Positions 19,998 to 27,727 of a stretch of 64,000 bases of DNA are shown here, piece after piece. How positions within the stretch are numbered: position 1 is the stretch's first letter; every line of letters starts with the position of its first letter. The translations under genes were made by a program, and so were the position numbers. Below the pieces are notes generated by a model. The model searched no databases and had not been told where the DNA came from. It worked only from the letters and a program-made list of their open reading frames with translations. This DNA comes from Labilibaculum sp. DW002 (GTDB lineage: Bacteria; Bacteroidota; Bacteroidia; Bacteroidales; Marinifilaceae): NCBI RefSeq assembly GCF_029029525.1, contig NZ_JAKJSC010000002.1:372001-436000 (forward strand), read 5' to 3'.

Positions 19998-20113
19998 AGG
20001 ATTGTCTTTTACTATTTCTTACAGCGTAAAAGGTAAGGATTTGAGCCATAATGACCATAAATAAGAATTCTTTTTTGAAGAATTTATTTAAAGTTTACTA
20101 CAAGCAAATTTTG

Positions 20114-20121
20114 TAGCTTTG
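20114..20121 (+). promoter_or_regulatory. Putative promoter of the ATP-grasp gene, -7 box
   Basis: TAGCTTTG is a perfect TAnnTTTG match, 43 bp before the start codon. The -33 position holds only a weak TTTA at 20094-20097. Confidence 0.45.
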
Positions 20122-20164
20122 TAAAAGATTTACAATCTACAAACACACATAACACTACTGTTTA

Positions 20165-21322
20165 ATGATTTTATTAGATAAGCCTTACGTTTCCAAATTT
20201 TTGAAGGAAACAATCGTGAAATATGAATTTCCTGTTATAGATACTGGTAATGTTACCGAACATGGAGAGTTATCACTAATTAGCAGCGACGAAATTGTTC
20301 AGAAATTTCGTGATAATCCTGATAGTAGAATTTATACAAATTCTGAGAACTCAATTAACTGGGTTGTAAATCATTTGGGATTTACCAGGTTACCGGATTA
20401 CATCAACATATTTAAGAACAAGATTGAATTTCGTAAATTAATTCAATCGATGTATCCTGATTTCTTTTTCAAGGAAGTTTCTTTACAGGATTTAGATGAA
20501 GTAGACTTGGATGAATTACCTATGCCATTTATAATTAAACCTGCAATTGGCTTCTTAAGTTTAGGAGTGCATAAGGTTGTTGATGAGAGCGATTGGCTTA
20601 AAGTTAAAGCTTTGATTCATGAAGAATTTACAGATGCTAAGGCATTATTTCCTATTGAGGTTGTGAATGCATCTTCATTTTTGATAGAAGAAGTTATTGA
20701 TGGGGAAGAATTTGCTTTTGATGCTTATTTTGATGAAAATGGTGATGCAGTAATTCTAGGAATTTCGAAACATCTTTTTGCATCTGATAAAGATGTAAGC
20801 GATCGGGTATATTATACTTCTAAAGAGTTAATAAAAACCTACTTACCATCCTTTTTGGGCTTTGTAAAAGATTTAGGAAATGCGGCAGAATTAAAGAATT
20901 TCCCTGTACATGTCGAAGTTAGAGTTGATGAAAATGGAAAACTAATACCAATTGAGGTGAATCCAATGCGATTTGGCGGCTGGTGTACAACTGCAGATTT
21001 AACTTATATGGCGACTAAACTAAATCCTTATCATTGCTTTCTAACCAATGTGAAACCGAATTGGGATCAGGTTTTAGAAGAAATGGATGAGGAGATATAC
21101 AGCTTGGTTATTTTAGATAATTCAACAGGAATTCCATCTAAAGAAATTGTTGAATTCGATTACGATACGCTGCTAGCTAGGTTTTGTGAGCCTATTGAGT
21201 TGCGAAAAATTGATTATAAAATGTACTCAATTTTTGGAATGTTATTTACTAAAACGCCTAAAGAGAAATTTGTTGAAATAGAAGAGATATTGGTTTCAAA
21301 CTTAAAAGAATTTGTACTTTAA
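20165..21322 (+). CDS. ATP-grasp domain protein
   Basis: This 385-aa protein has the ATP-grasp layout: the lid/ATP-binding part around FIIKPAIGFLSLGVHKV, an acidic segment FLIEEVIDGEEFAFDAYF, and the metal-binding strand VEVRVDENGKLIPIEVNPMR with the expected Glu and Asn. Such enzymes join a carboxylate to an amine or thiol using ATP. The N-terminal 90 residues and the C-terminal 80 residues do not match a substrate-specific family that I recognise. It stands alone with its own promoter and terminator and no biosynthetic neighbours, so the substrate is unknown. Confidence 0.82.
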   Translation: MILLDKPYVSKFLKETIVKYEFPVIDTGNVTEHGELSLISSDEIVQKFRDNPDSRIYTNSENSINWVVNHLGFTRLPDYINIFKNKIEFRKLIQSMYPDFFFKEVSLQDLDEVDLDELPMPFIIKPAIGFLSLGVHKVVDESDWLKVKALIHEEFTDAKALFPIEVVNASSFLIEEVIDGEEFAFDAYFDENGDAVILGISKHLFASDKDVSDRVYYTSKELIKTYLPSFLGFVKDLGNAAELKNFPVHVEVRVDENGKLIPIEVNPMRFGGWCTTADLTYMATKLNPYHCFLTNVKPNWDQVLEEMDEEIYSLVILDNSTGIPSKEIVEFDYDTLLARFCEPIELRKIDYKMYSIFGMLFTKTPKEKFVEIEEILVSNLKEFVL

Positions 21323-21333
21323 ATTATATGGAC

Positions 21334-21363
21334 CCCTTTCAATTATTTGAAAGGGATTTTTAT
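21334..21363 (+). terminator. Terminator of the ATP-grasp gene
   Basis: A perfect 9-bp stem CCCTTTCAA / TTGAAAGGG (21334-21342 with 21347-21355) with a TTAT loop is followed by ATTTTTATT. Confidence 0.88.
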
Positions 21364-21711
21364 TAAAATCGATCAATTTTTTTACGAAACAGTCTTGTTG
21401 TTATGCCATTATTGGGGCTGTGGTAAAAGTATTTTATATTGTATTTATGTTTTGATATTGATCTTTATAGAGGATATTAGAATAATCGTGTGGAAATCAA
21501 GTGGTTTTTGTATCGAAATACTGGATATATTTTAATTATTGTTTAAATTTGTATCGTGAAGGTGAGGATAATATGGCTGCAATAAATAATATAGCGGTTT
21601 ATTAGAATAATTCCGTACCTTGCACAACCTTTCTGATTTGATATGAGATAGCATTTTATCTAAAGATTGAATTGAAAGGAAATATAATGAAATTCGAATC
21701 TTAAAAAAGCT
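21364..21711. other. Intergenic region, leader of the long cold-shock-domain gene
   Basis: I see no convincing gene. A perfect -7 box TAAATTTG lies at 21544-21551 and a weaker box (TACCTTGC) at 21615-21622. Either could start a leader of roughly 90-155 nt for the gene at 21712. It does not share the leader motifs of the four short csp genes. Confidence 0.4.
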
Positions 21712-22164
21712 ATGGCAAGATCAAAAGAAACATTCGGTAAAAAAGAGTTAGAAAAAAAGAAACTCAAGAAAAGAAAAGAGAAAGAAGCACGCAAAGAAGA
21801 AAGAAAAGCCAACGGTGGTGGAAAATCTTTTGAAGATATGTTGGTTTACGTTGACGAGAATGGTCAATTAACATCCACTCCTCCAGATCCAACAAAGAAA
21901 ACAGAAGTTGATGCAGATAGTATCGTACTTGGTGCTAGAAATAGTAATGCTGGTTACGTGGAAGATCCTCTTCGTAAAGGAACAGTTACTTTCTTTAATA
22001 CAAGTAAAGGATATGGTTTCATTAAGGATTCCGAAACTGGTGAGAGTATTTTCGTTCACATCAATGGTTTAGTTGATCAAGTGAATGAAAATGACAAAGT
22101 AAACTTCGAAACTGAACGTGGTCCTAAAGGCATGAATGCCGTTAATGTGACTTTGAAAAAGTAA
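21712..22164 (+). CDS. Cold-shock-domain protein with charged N-terminal extension
   Basis: This 150-aa protein has a very basic, lysine/glutamate-rich N-terminus (about residues 1-37), an acidic linker, and a C-terminal cold-shock domain from about residue 85. The domain has both RNA-binding motifs, KGYGFI (RNP1) and IFVHI (RNP2), and ends NAVNVTLKK. The basic tail probably adds non-specific RNA affinity, as in long cold-shock-domain proteins of Bacteroidota. It faces the array of four short csp genes and shares a hairpin terminator with the nearest one. Confidence 0.88.
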   Translation: MARSKETFGKKELEKKKLKKRKEKEARKEERKANGGGKSFEDMLVYVDENGQLTSTPPDPTKKTEVDADSIVLGARNSNAGYVEDPLRKGTVTFFNTSKGYGFIKDSETGESIFVHINGLVDQVNENDKVNFETERGPKGMNAVNVTLKK

Positions 22165-22206
22165 TTTTCTGTTTTAGAAAGTAAATACAAAATATTATAT
22201 ATTAAA

Positions 22207-22228
22207 AAAACCACCTCGAAAGGTGGTT
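22207..22228. terminator. Shared terminator between the long CSD gene and csp copy 1
   Basis: The stem AAACCACCT-CGAA-AGGTGGTTT is preceded by an A-run and followed by a T-rich tract, so it can work on both strands. The same core hairpin recurs after csp copies 2-4. Confidence 0.85.
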
Positions 22229-22253
22229 TCTTTTATGTGTCGTAGTAACTGAA

Positions 22254-22445
22254 TTAGTCAATTACTCTTACGTTTACGGCGTTCATACCTTTACGGCCTT
22301 TTTCCATATCGTACTCAACTTTGTCGTCTTCACGAATTTCGTCAATAAGACCTGTAGAGTGTACAAAAATGTCTTCACTTGAATCTGCTGGCTTAATGAA
22401 ACCAAAACCTTTGGTTTCGTTAAAGAATTTTACTGTTCCTTGCAT
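22254..22445 (-). CDS. Cold-shock protein, copy 1 of 4
   Basis: This 63-aa CspA-type protein consists of a single cold-shock domain, an OB fold that binds single-stranded nucleic acid and melts RNA structure. RNP1 is KGFGFI (residues 12-17) and RNP2 is IFVHS (26-30). It is the most divergent of the four copies, differing from copy 2 at six positions (2, 11, 40, 47, 49, 51). It has its own promoter, a leader of about 145 nt and a terminator, so it is a separate transcription unit. The start is preceded by an A-rich stretch and no Shine-Dalgarno sequence. Confidence 0.95.
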   Translation of the reverse strand: MQGTVKFFNETKGFGFIKPADSSEDIFVHSTGLIDEIREDDKVEYDMEKGRKGMNAVNVRVID

Positions 22446-22604
22446 TGTAATTTTTTTAAAATAATAAAATGTTTGTTTAAAGTCTTAACTTTTTTAGTAA
22501 TTACAAGCAACAATTCTATTGTTTTATTCCAACAAAATGGAGTAAATAGGATCTAATGATATTGTAATTAGTATTTCTTAAGACTCTTGAACAAAACAAA
22601 TATA
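22446..22604 (-). promoter_or_regulatory. csp copy 1 promoter and structured leader
   Basis: On the minus strand the -7 box is TATATTTG (22597-22604), implying a leader of about 145 nt. Near its 5' end, GTCTTAA can pair with TTAAGAC close to the start codon. Between them lie a TCCA/TGGA hairpin and a perfect AACAAT-AGA-ATTGTT hairpin. The same layout recurs in copies 2-4. Confidence 0.6.
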
Positions 22605-22792
22605 TATAAAACAAATATTCAATCCTAAAAAAAGTATATTGTTTTGTATCTTTCTATTGGTATTATAATGAGATTATTAGCCTTATCTTATTGCTTGTAT
22701 ATACCATTTTTGGGGTTGTTACGTTTATACGAATAATGCGATGCTAATTCTGTAAAAATTATTGTGTTATAATAAAATAGCTTTTGTAGAAT

Positions 22793-22820
22793 ACAAAAAA
22801 AACCACCCTGTTGGGTGGTT
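22793..22820 (-). terminator. Terminator of csp copy 2
   Basis: AACCACCC-TGTT-GGGTGGTT at 22801-22820 is followed on the minus strand by a run of eight U. Confidence 0.88.
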
Positions 22821-22847
22821 TTTAAATTTGTATAAGTGTAATATGAA

Positions 22848-23039
22848 CTAGTCAATTACTCTTACATTTACTGCGTTCATACCTTTTTTTCCTCTTTCTG
22901 AATCGTACTCAACTTTATCGTTTTCACGAATTTCGTCAATAAGACCTGTTGAATGTACAAAGATGTCTTCGCTTGAATCTGCTGGCTTAATGAATCCAAA
23001 ACCTTTAGATTCGTTAAAGAATTTTACTGTTCCTTCCAT
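22848..23039 (-). CDS. Cold-shock protein, copy 2 of 4
   Basis: This is a 63-aa CspA-type protein with RNP1 KGFGFI and RNP2 IFVHS. It differs from copy 3 at only three residues (20, 34, 61), so these copies come from recent tandem duplication or are homogenised by gene conversion. It is an independent unit with the -7 box TATATTTG at 23192-23199 and a terminator at 22801. Confidence 0.95.
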   Translation of the reverse strand: MEGTVKFFNESKGFGFIKPADSSEDIFVHSTGLIDEIRENDKVEYDSERGKKGMNAVNVRVID

Positions 23040-23199
23040 TGTAATGTTTTTTATAAATAATAAAATGTTTGCTTAAAGTCTTTAATTATTAAGTAATTAC
23101 CAGTAACAATTCTATTATTTTATTCCAATAAAATGGAATGAATAGTAACGAATGATATTGAAATTAAAATCTCTTAAGACTCTAGTTAAAACAAATATA
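23040..23199 (-). promoter_or_regulatory. csp copy 2 promoter and structured leader
   Basis: The -7 box TATATTTG lies at 23192-23199. The leader of about 146 nt has AGTCTT at its 5' end facing AAGACT near the start, an ATTCCA-TTTTAT-TGGAAT hairpin, and AATAAT-AGA-ATTGTT, where a U-G pair replaces the C-G pair of copy 1. Confidence 0.6.
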
Positions 23200-23415
23200 T
23201 ATAAAACAATTTTTCAATCCTAAAAATAAGTATATTGTTTTGTGTTTATCTATTGGATTTAAAATGAGAGTTTTAGGCTTCTACGAATCTCTATGTGTTG
23301 TATGTTCTAGGAGTTGTTAAGTTTACAAGAAGAATATTAATTGTACTAGACCAATTAGATTTCAATATTATTAAAAAAAGATATTGTGTTTTTAGTCAAT
23401 AGATTTTATAGGATA

Positions 23416-23441
23416 CAAAAAAACCACCCTGGTGGGTGGTT
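23416..23441 (-). terminator. Terminator of csp copy 3
   Basis: AACCACCC-TGGT-GGGTGGTT at 23422-23441 is preceded on the plus strand by an A-run that becomes the U-tract of the minus-strand transcript. Confidence 0.87.
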
Positions 23442-23468
23442 TTTAAAATTGTATGAGTGTAATATGAA

Positions 23469-23660
23469 TTAGTCAATAATTCTTACATTAACTGCATTCA
23501 TACCTTTTTTTCCTCTTTCTGAATCGTACTCAACTTTGTCGTTTTCACGAATTTCGTCTACTAGACCTGTTGAATGTACAAAGATGTCTTCACTTGAATC
23601 ATTTGGCTTGATGAATCCAAAACCTTTAGATTCGTTAAAGAATTTTACTGTTCCTTCCAT
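23469..23660 (-). CDS. Cold-shock protein, copy 3 of 4
   Basis: This is a 63-aa CspA-type protein with intact RNP1 and RNP2. It differs from copy 4 at only two residues (Asn/Asp20 and Lys/Arg42). It is an independent unit with the -7 box TACATTTG at 23800-23807, a leader of about 133 nt and its own hairpin terminator. The repeat period to the neighbouring copies is about 600 bp. Confidence 0.95.
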   Translation of the reverse strand: MEGTVKFFNESKGFGFIKPNDSSEDIFVHSTGLVDEIRENDKVEYDSERGKKGMNAVNVRIID

Positions 23661-23807
23661 GGTAATATTTTTTTAAAATAAATGTTTGTTTAAAGTCTTC
23701 AATATTTATAATTACAGTAACAATCTATTAATTTTTATTCCAGAAAAGGAATGAATAAAAAAGGCTGAAGCTGAAATCGGTTAAGACTTTACAACGAGAC
23801 AAATGTA
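23661..23807 (-). promoter_or_regulatory. csp copy 3 promoter and structured leader
   Basis: The -7 box TACATTTG lies at 23800-23807. The leader 5' end carries AAAGTCTT, a perfect 8-bp complement to AAGACTTT near the start codon. The inner hairpin is ATTCC-TTTTCT-GGAAT. Confidence 0.6.
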
Positions 23808-24012
23808 TGCAAAACAATCATCCCCACCTAAGAAAAGTAACATTGTTTTGAAATTAGTTATTAGGCTGTTGGTGAGTGTGTTGAATAGCACTTTGGAGCA
23901 GTTGCTAGGAATATTGCCAGCAAGTTCGAATTTATAACACCTTATAAGTGTCGAAAATCCGATAAAAATCTTGATTGATAGATTTTTATAAAAAGAGTAA
24001 TTGTATAAATAC

Positions 24013-24037
24013 AAAAAAACCACCCGGTTGGGTGGTT
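24013..24037 (-). terminator. Terminator of csp copy 4
   Basis: AACCACCC-GGTT-GGGTGGTT at 24018-24037 is preceded on the plus strand by an A-run. The stem is identical to copies 2 and 3 but the loop differs. Confidence 0.87.
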
Positions 24038-24064
24038 TTTAAAATTGTATGAGCGTAATATGAA

Positions 24065-24256
24065 TTAGTCAATAATTCTTACATTAACTGCATTCATACC
24101 TTTTTTTCCTCTTTCTGAATCGTACTCAACTCTATCGTTTTCACGAATTTCGTCTACTAGACCTGTTGAATGTACAAAGATGTCTTCGCTTGAATCGTCT
24201 GGCTTGATGAATCCAAAACCTTTAGATTCGTTAAAGAATTTTACTGTTCCTTCCAT
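24065..24256 (-). CDS. Cold-shock protein, copy 4 of 4
   Basis: This is a 63-aa CspA-type protein with KGFGFI and IFVHS motifs and Arg at position 42, where copies 1-3 have Lys. It is an independent unit with the -7 box TATCTTTG at 24423-24430. Its leader, about 160 nt, is the most diverged in sequence but keeps the same pairing layout. It is the first gene of the array on the minus strand. Confidence 0.95.
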   Translation of the reverse strand: MEGTVKFFNESKGFGFIKPDDSSEDIFVHSTGLVDEIRENDRVEYDSERGKKGMNAVNVRIID

Positions 24257-24430
24257 GGTAATTTTTTTTGAAAAATAATTATTTAATTGTTTAAAGGCTT
24301 TAATATTAAATAATTTTCAGTAACAATCTATTAATTTTTATTTCAAAAATGAAATGAATAGTAATGAATGATATTGATATTAATTGCGGAGAATGAATCT
24401 CCATTAAAACTTTAAAACGTGACAAAGATA
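24257..24430 (-). promoter_or_regulatory. csp copy 4 promoter and structured leader
   Basis: The -7 box TATCTTTG lies at 24423-24430. The 5' element TTTAAAGTTTTAAT can pair with ATTAAAGCCTTTAAA near the start. The inner hairpin is ATTTCA-TTTT-TGAAAT, where a T-A pair replaces a C-G pair of copy 2. A second small hairpin, GGAGA/TCTCC, is special to this copy. Confidence 0.6.
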
Positions 24431-24586
24431 AATAAAAGTTTTTTTCTTTCCTAACTTCGTGTAAAATGTTTTGAATTGTTGTATCGTAATTTATATATGA
24501 TTGAGCTTTCTATTTAGTATTCGTTTGGTTTTGTATGATGCCGCAATTGTTTCGAGTGAAGGTAGTTGGATTGAGGTGTGTAAGTT

Positions 24587-25342
24587 TTATTTGTCCAATT
24601 CACCAAATACTCTTTTTAAAATGCTGCTAACTCTTTTTAATGGATCTTTTCTAATTAGCTTCTCTTCATCAGCAACTTTAAGGAAAAGTGCATCAAGAGC
24701 TTTATCAGTAACATATTCATCTAGCTTGGTATTCACTGGTTGTAAATTGGCTATTTTTCCAGCAAAACTATCTGCTACTTTATTATAGTTACCTGTGAGC
24801 ATACTCCAAGATTCATTAGTCGATATGTTTGCTATCAATTTTTTATCAAGCGATGAGCTTACTTTAGGTAAAAATAAATCTTTTAGCTTTGTTGAGGTTT
24901 TACTTTTAAGGTAATTGGTTGCTGCATTGTCTCCACCTTTTAGGATCCCAAAAGCATCAGCGATTGTCATTTCACTAATCGCAGAAACAAAAATTGGGTT
25001 TGCCTCTTTTACCGCATCTTCTGCAGCACGATTTAAACGAATCTCTACTTTGTCAACAAGATCTTTACCCCCAGGAATTAAGCTTATGTTTTTGGTGATG
25101 GCTTGTGCTTCGGGGGGTAGAAGTATTTTAACCAACTCATCTTTATAGAATCCATCTTTAATCGATAGAATATTCGATGCGTTGAGACTTCCGACCTTTA
25201 AGGCTTCTTTCAATCCATACGATACTTCTGAACTGCTTAGAGGTTTTTCTTGGGTAATAGCATATTGGTCTATAAAAGGCTGCAATTCTGCGCAAGAGAC
25301 AAAAATGAAACCTATTAGTAAGAGGTATATTTTCTTTTTCAT
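24587..25342 (-). CDS. DUF4197 lipoprotein
   Basis: The 251-aa protein starts with a lipoprotein signal (lipobox FVSC) and continues as a helical DUF4197 domain. Typical segments are VSYGLKEALKVG, ILLPPEA, LNRAAEDAVKEA, MTIADAFGILKG and DNAATNYLKSKT. The family is widespread in Gram-negative bacteria and its function is unknown; it is presumably periplasmic and membrane-anchored. It has no operon partners: the csp array lies downstream and a terminator lies upstream at 25412. Confidence 0.88.
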   Translation of the reverse strand: MKKKIYLLLIGFIFVSCAELQPFIDQYAITQEKPLSSSEVSYGLKEALKVGSLNASNILSIKDGFYKDELVKILLPPEAQAITKNISLIPGGKDLVDKVEIRLNRAAEDAVKEANPIFVSAISEMTIADAFGILKGGDNAATNYLKSKTSTKLKDLFLPKVSSSLDKKLIANISTNESWSMLTGNYNKVADSFAGKIANLQPVNTKLDEYVTDKALDALFLKVADEEKLIRKDPLKRVSSILKRVFGELDK

Positions 25343-25411
25343 ACAGTTGTTATTTTATCATGTGATTAACAAAAGTAAAAAGATAAGGAAAATAACGGTC
25401 TTTAAATATGA

Positions 25412-25446
25412 AAAATCCTGCAAGAAGACTTGCAGGATTTTTTGTG
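25412..25446 (-). terminator. Terminator after the DUF302-like gene
   Basis: ATCCTGCAAG-AAGA-CTTGCAGGAT (25415-25438) is flanked by A and T runs on either side. It ends the minus-strand gene at 25463 and could work in both directions. Confidence 0.85.
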
Positions 25447-25462
25447 ATCGAAATTGAATGTT

Positions 25463-26350
25463 TTATTTTGTTACTGATTCCATAAACTCTTCTACATTGC
25501 CAGGAGTACTCATTATTTTCATAAAGGTTCCCATCGTTAGCTCTGGCCAATATAAAGCAAAACGATATTTTCCATGTAACATAGTCGCTTCTTTTCCTTG
25601 TAAAATTATTTCGTAAGGCATAGCTGCAATGTGATCTTCACCAATAATAGGAAGAAATTCTTTTTCTCCATCTTCGGGGTCTAATAAACCAATTCCAAAA
25701 ACAGCTATTTTTTGATCTTCAAATAATTGCTCGTAGATTAATTTGGTTTTGCCTTTTTCATCTTTTAAATTTTTTCGAATTGTTGCTAATCCTTCCTCAA
25801 ATGTGTTAAACTGGTTTAGTTCTACAGGATCCTTAAAATAAGGCATCATCATTTTGTAATGATATTTTTTGATGGCATTCGCACTTAATTCTCCACCGAA
25901 AGGAGTGAAGTCATTACCAATTTTTAGTAATGATTTTTTTAGGTCATCCGTAATTTTAGTATAAGCTTCTTTTTGAGAATCATAGTTCGATAAGTAAGCG
26001 CAGAACATATAATCTGGATTAATCATGCTAATGGTTACTTCATTGGCTTTTTTTACCATTCCAATTTTAAGAACGCTTGCAAGAGCTCCTCTATCTTCTG
26101 ATTCTAAACACAATTTCCTTAAATCAGGTCGAGTGAGGCAAACAACGTAAAGATCCTTATTTTTTTCAGGATGATATTCGCCTATGATATTAAAATCTTG
26201 ACCGACTAAACCTTCTTTAACTGTATTAATAAGATCGGTGATTTCAGAATTTGATGTTCCAACCGTAAAGAATGGTGAGAGATTTTTATTCTGAGCGTTG
26301 CTATTCTGAAGCCAAGCAAAACAAATTATTAATAGAATTAATTTTTTCAT
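25463..26350 (-). CDS. Secreted protein with a DUF302-like region
   Basis: A signal peptide (MKKLILLIICFAWLQNSNAQ) leads a 295-aa protein. The first half (about residues 40-120: VKEGLVGQDFNIIGEYHP, YVVCLTRPDLRKL, GALASVLKIGMVKK, ISMINPDYM) follows the strand-helix pattern of DUF302 domains. The second half continues with KIAVFGIGLLDP and ends in helical MGTFMKIM. Small envelope DUF302 proteins have no established function. The assignment is a weak pattern match. It is a single gene. Confidence 0.6.
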   Translation of the reverse strand: MKKLILLIICFAWLQNSNAQNKNLSPFFTVGTSNSEITDLINTVKEGLVGQDFNIIGEYHPEKNKDLYVVCLTRPDLRKLCLESEDRGALASVLKIGMVKKANEVTISMINPDYMFCAYLSNYDSQKEAYTKITDDLKKSLLKIGNDFTPFGGELSANAIKKYHYKMMMPYFKDPVELNQFNTFEEGLATIRKNLKDEKGKTKLIYEQLFEDQKIAVFGIGLLDPEDGEKEFLPIIGEDHIAAMPYEIILQGKEATMLHGKYRFALYWPELTMGTFMKIMSTPGNVEEFMESVTK

Positions 26351-26537
26351 AGTAATATAAGTTAGTAGTTATTAAGATGTATACAACCTACAATATATAA
26401 ATATGAAAACATGTAGAATATGTTATGCGATATGATTTTTTTGTACGTGATTTATTTTGTTTACTATAGGTGCTTCTAGCACTAGGAGAGTCTTGGTTTT
26501 GCAAGTTATTTTAAATGAATGTAAATTGATTGAGCAT

Positions 26538-26545
26538 TAATTTTG
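26538..26545 (+). promoter_or_regulatory. Putative promoter of the hemolysin III gene, -7 box
   Basis: TAATTTTG matches TAnnTTTG exactly. It implies a start near 26552, before either candidate ATG (26563 or 26617). Confidence 0.4.
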
Positions 26546-26616
26546 CTGCTTGCAAACTTTTAATGAATTTAGCTGTTTATAATAAAAACACTTCGCTTAA
26601 TTCAGATAAGAAATAT

Positions 26617-27300
26617 ATGAAATGGTTAATGTTGTTAATTAGTTGGGCTGGGGAGGAGAAGAAGCGAGCTTCTAAGGATAGAGAATCTGCTCATGAATTG
26701 GGAAATTGGATTTCACATCTTTTAGGTCTTGTTTTTGGTATTCCTGCAGGTGTATGGTTGTTGAGTATTGCATGGGAAACACAAAGTATGAGTGGTATAA
26801 TTGCATGTCTCTTATTTGTGTTGGCTTTTAATTTGCTCTACTTCTCATCCAGTTTGTATCATTATATGTATGGGAAACCAAATCGCTTGTTGTATCGAAA
26901 GCTAGATCATATTAGTATTTTCTTTATGATTGCAGGTACTTACACACCTTTTTTGGTGATTTATCTTACCAATTCAGTTGGTGAATTATATTTGATTATT
27001 CTTTGGGCTTTGGTTGTCGTTGGTATTGTTTATAAAATATTTTTAATGGGAAAATTCCGTTGGATCTCCTTGATGCTATACTTGTCAATGGCATGGGTCT
27101 TAATATTTAATTTTCCTGCTTTTAGTTCTGCTTTACCTGCCTTGTGCTTAAAATGGATAATAATAGGAGGCGTCTTTTATATGCTTGGTGTGATTTTTTA
27201 CGTTTGGAAAAAGATTCCATTCAATCATTTGATATGGCATTTGTTTGTTTGCGGAGGAAGTCTATCGCATTTTATTGCAGTTTATTACTGTATTTTATAA
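26617..27300 (+). CDS. Hemolysin III / PAQR family membrane protein
   Basis: This integral membrane protein with about seven transmembrane helices carries the conserved motifs of the HlyIII/PAQR family: HELGNWISHLLG near the start, SSLYHY, LDHISIFFMIAGTYTPF, and WHLFVCGGSLSHF near the end. The His, Ser and Asp residues bind zinc in PAQR proteins, which are thought to be ceramidase-like hydrolases. I chose ATG 26617 because it opens just before the amphipathic charged segment usual for the family; ATG 26563 is also possible. Confidence 0.88.
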   Translation: MKWLMLLISWAGEEKKRASKDRESAHELGNWISHLLGLVFGIPAGVWLLSIAWETQSMSGIIACLLFVLAFNLLYFSSSLYHYMYGKPNRLLYRKLDHISIFFMIAGTYTPFLVIYLTNSVGELYLIILWALVVVGIVYKIFLMGKFRWISLMLYLSMAWVLIFNFPAFSSALPALCLKWIIIGGVFYMLGVIFYVWKKIPFNHLIWHLFVCGGSLSHFIAVYYCIL

Positions 27301-27383
27301 AGAGGCCGCCTCAACTATGGGCTTTAGATTCTTTGTCTCTTATTTCTATTATTCATTTGTGGAAACTAGGAGACAGCCTCTTG
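27300..27383 (-). repeat. Imperfect inverted repeat, possible terminator of the 108-aa gene
   Basis: AAGAGGCCGCCTC at the left and GAGACAGCCTCTT at the right are inverted copies with two mismatches, which become G-U pairs in the minus-strand RNA. The loop is about 57 nt. It lies just after the minus-strand gene ending at 27401. Confidence 0.45.
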
Positions 27384-27400
27384 ATATAATTTTGTTAAAA

Positions 27401-27727
27401 TTAGCAGATTCTACAATTTTCAACGTACCAAGAAACAGAATGTTCTTGCTTTTCAACGAGTTCTTGTATGATTTTCTTGTTGTCCCAAACAGCACAGCAA
27501 GAAGTGGTTTGATTCAAAGCTTTAATAAGTTTTGACCACTTTTCCATAATCTCCATGCTTAGTAAGCTTTCGTATTCTTTAAATATTTCAATAGCATTAG
27601 AGCCACAAAAATGTAATTTACCTTCTAGGTGTTCAAGGTTTTCATTTTTTGTGAAGATGTGATCGCCTACCTTAAAATATTCGTTTTCTTTTAGTTGCAG
27701 GGTTAATTTCAAGTCAATTGTAGTCAT
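27401..27727 (-). CDS. Hypothetical protein, 108 aa
   Basis: I do not recognise this protein. It has no signal peptide. It reads as a small soluble alpha/beta protein with an N-terminal strand pair (DLKLTLQLKENEYFKVGDHIF), a helical middle and five cysteines, two adjacent (TTSCCAVWDN) and two at the C-terminus (ENCRIC). The adjacent and terminal cysteines could bind a metal, but nothing else supports that. It has an ATG start and codon use like its neighbours, and it lies between the HlyIII gene (convergent) and tnaA. Confidence 0.6.
   Translation of the reverse strand: MTTIDLKLTLQLKENEYFKVGDHIFTKNENLEHLEGKLHFCGSNAIEIFKEYESLLSMEIMEKWSKLIKALNQTTSCCAVWDNKKIIQELVEKQEHSVSWYVENCRIC

Larger units (their letters stand above)
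22254..24430 (-). repeat. Tandem array of four csp transcription units
   Basis: Four copies of a promoter-leader-csp-terminator unit repeat with periods of 594, 621 and 596 bp, all in the same direction. Coding parts are nearly identical, terminator stems are conserved, and spacers are diverged. Confidence 0.92.

Noticed and set aside
21347-21535. 62-residue open frame after the ATP-grasp terminator
   Set aside because: It starts inside the terminator stem and has no start context or similarity that I can see.
22254-24430. Regular repeat spacing that could suggest a CRISPR or rRNA-like array
   Set aside because: The repeated units are whole csp genes with promoters and terminators; no short direct repeats with unique spacers are present.
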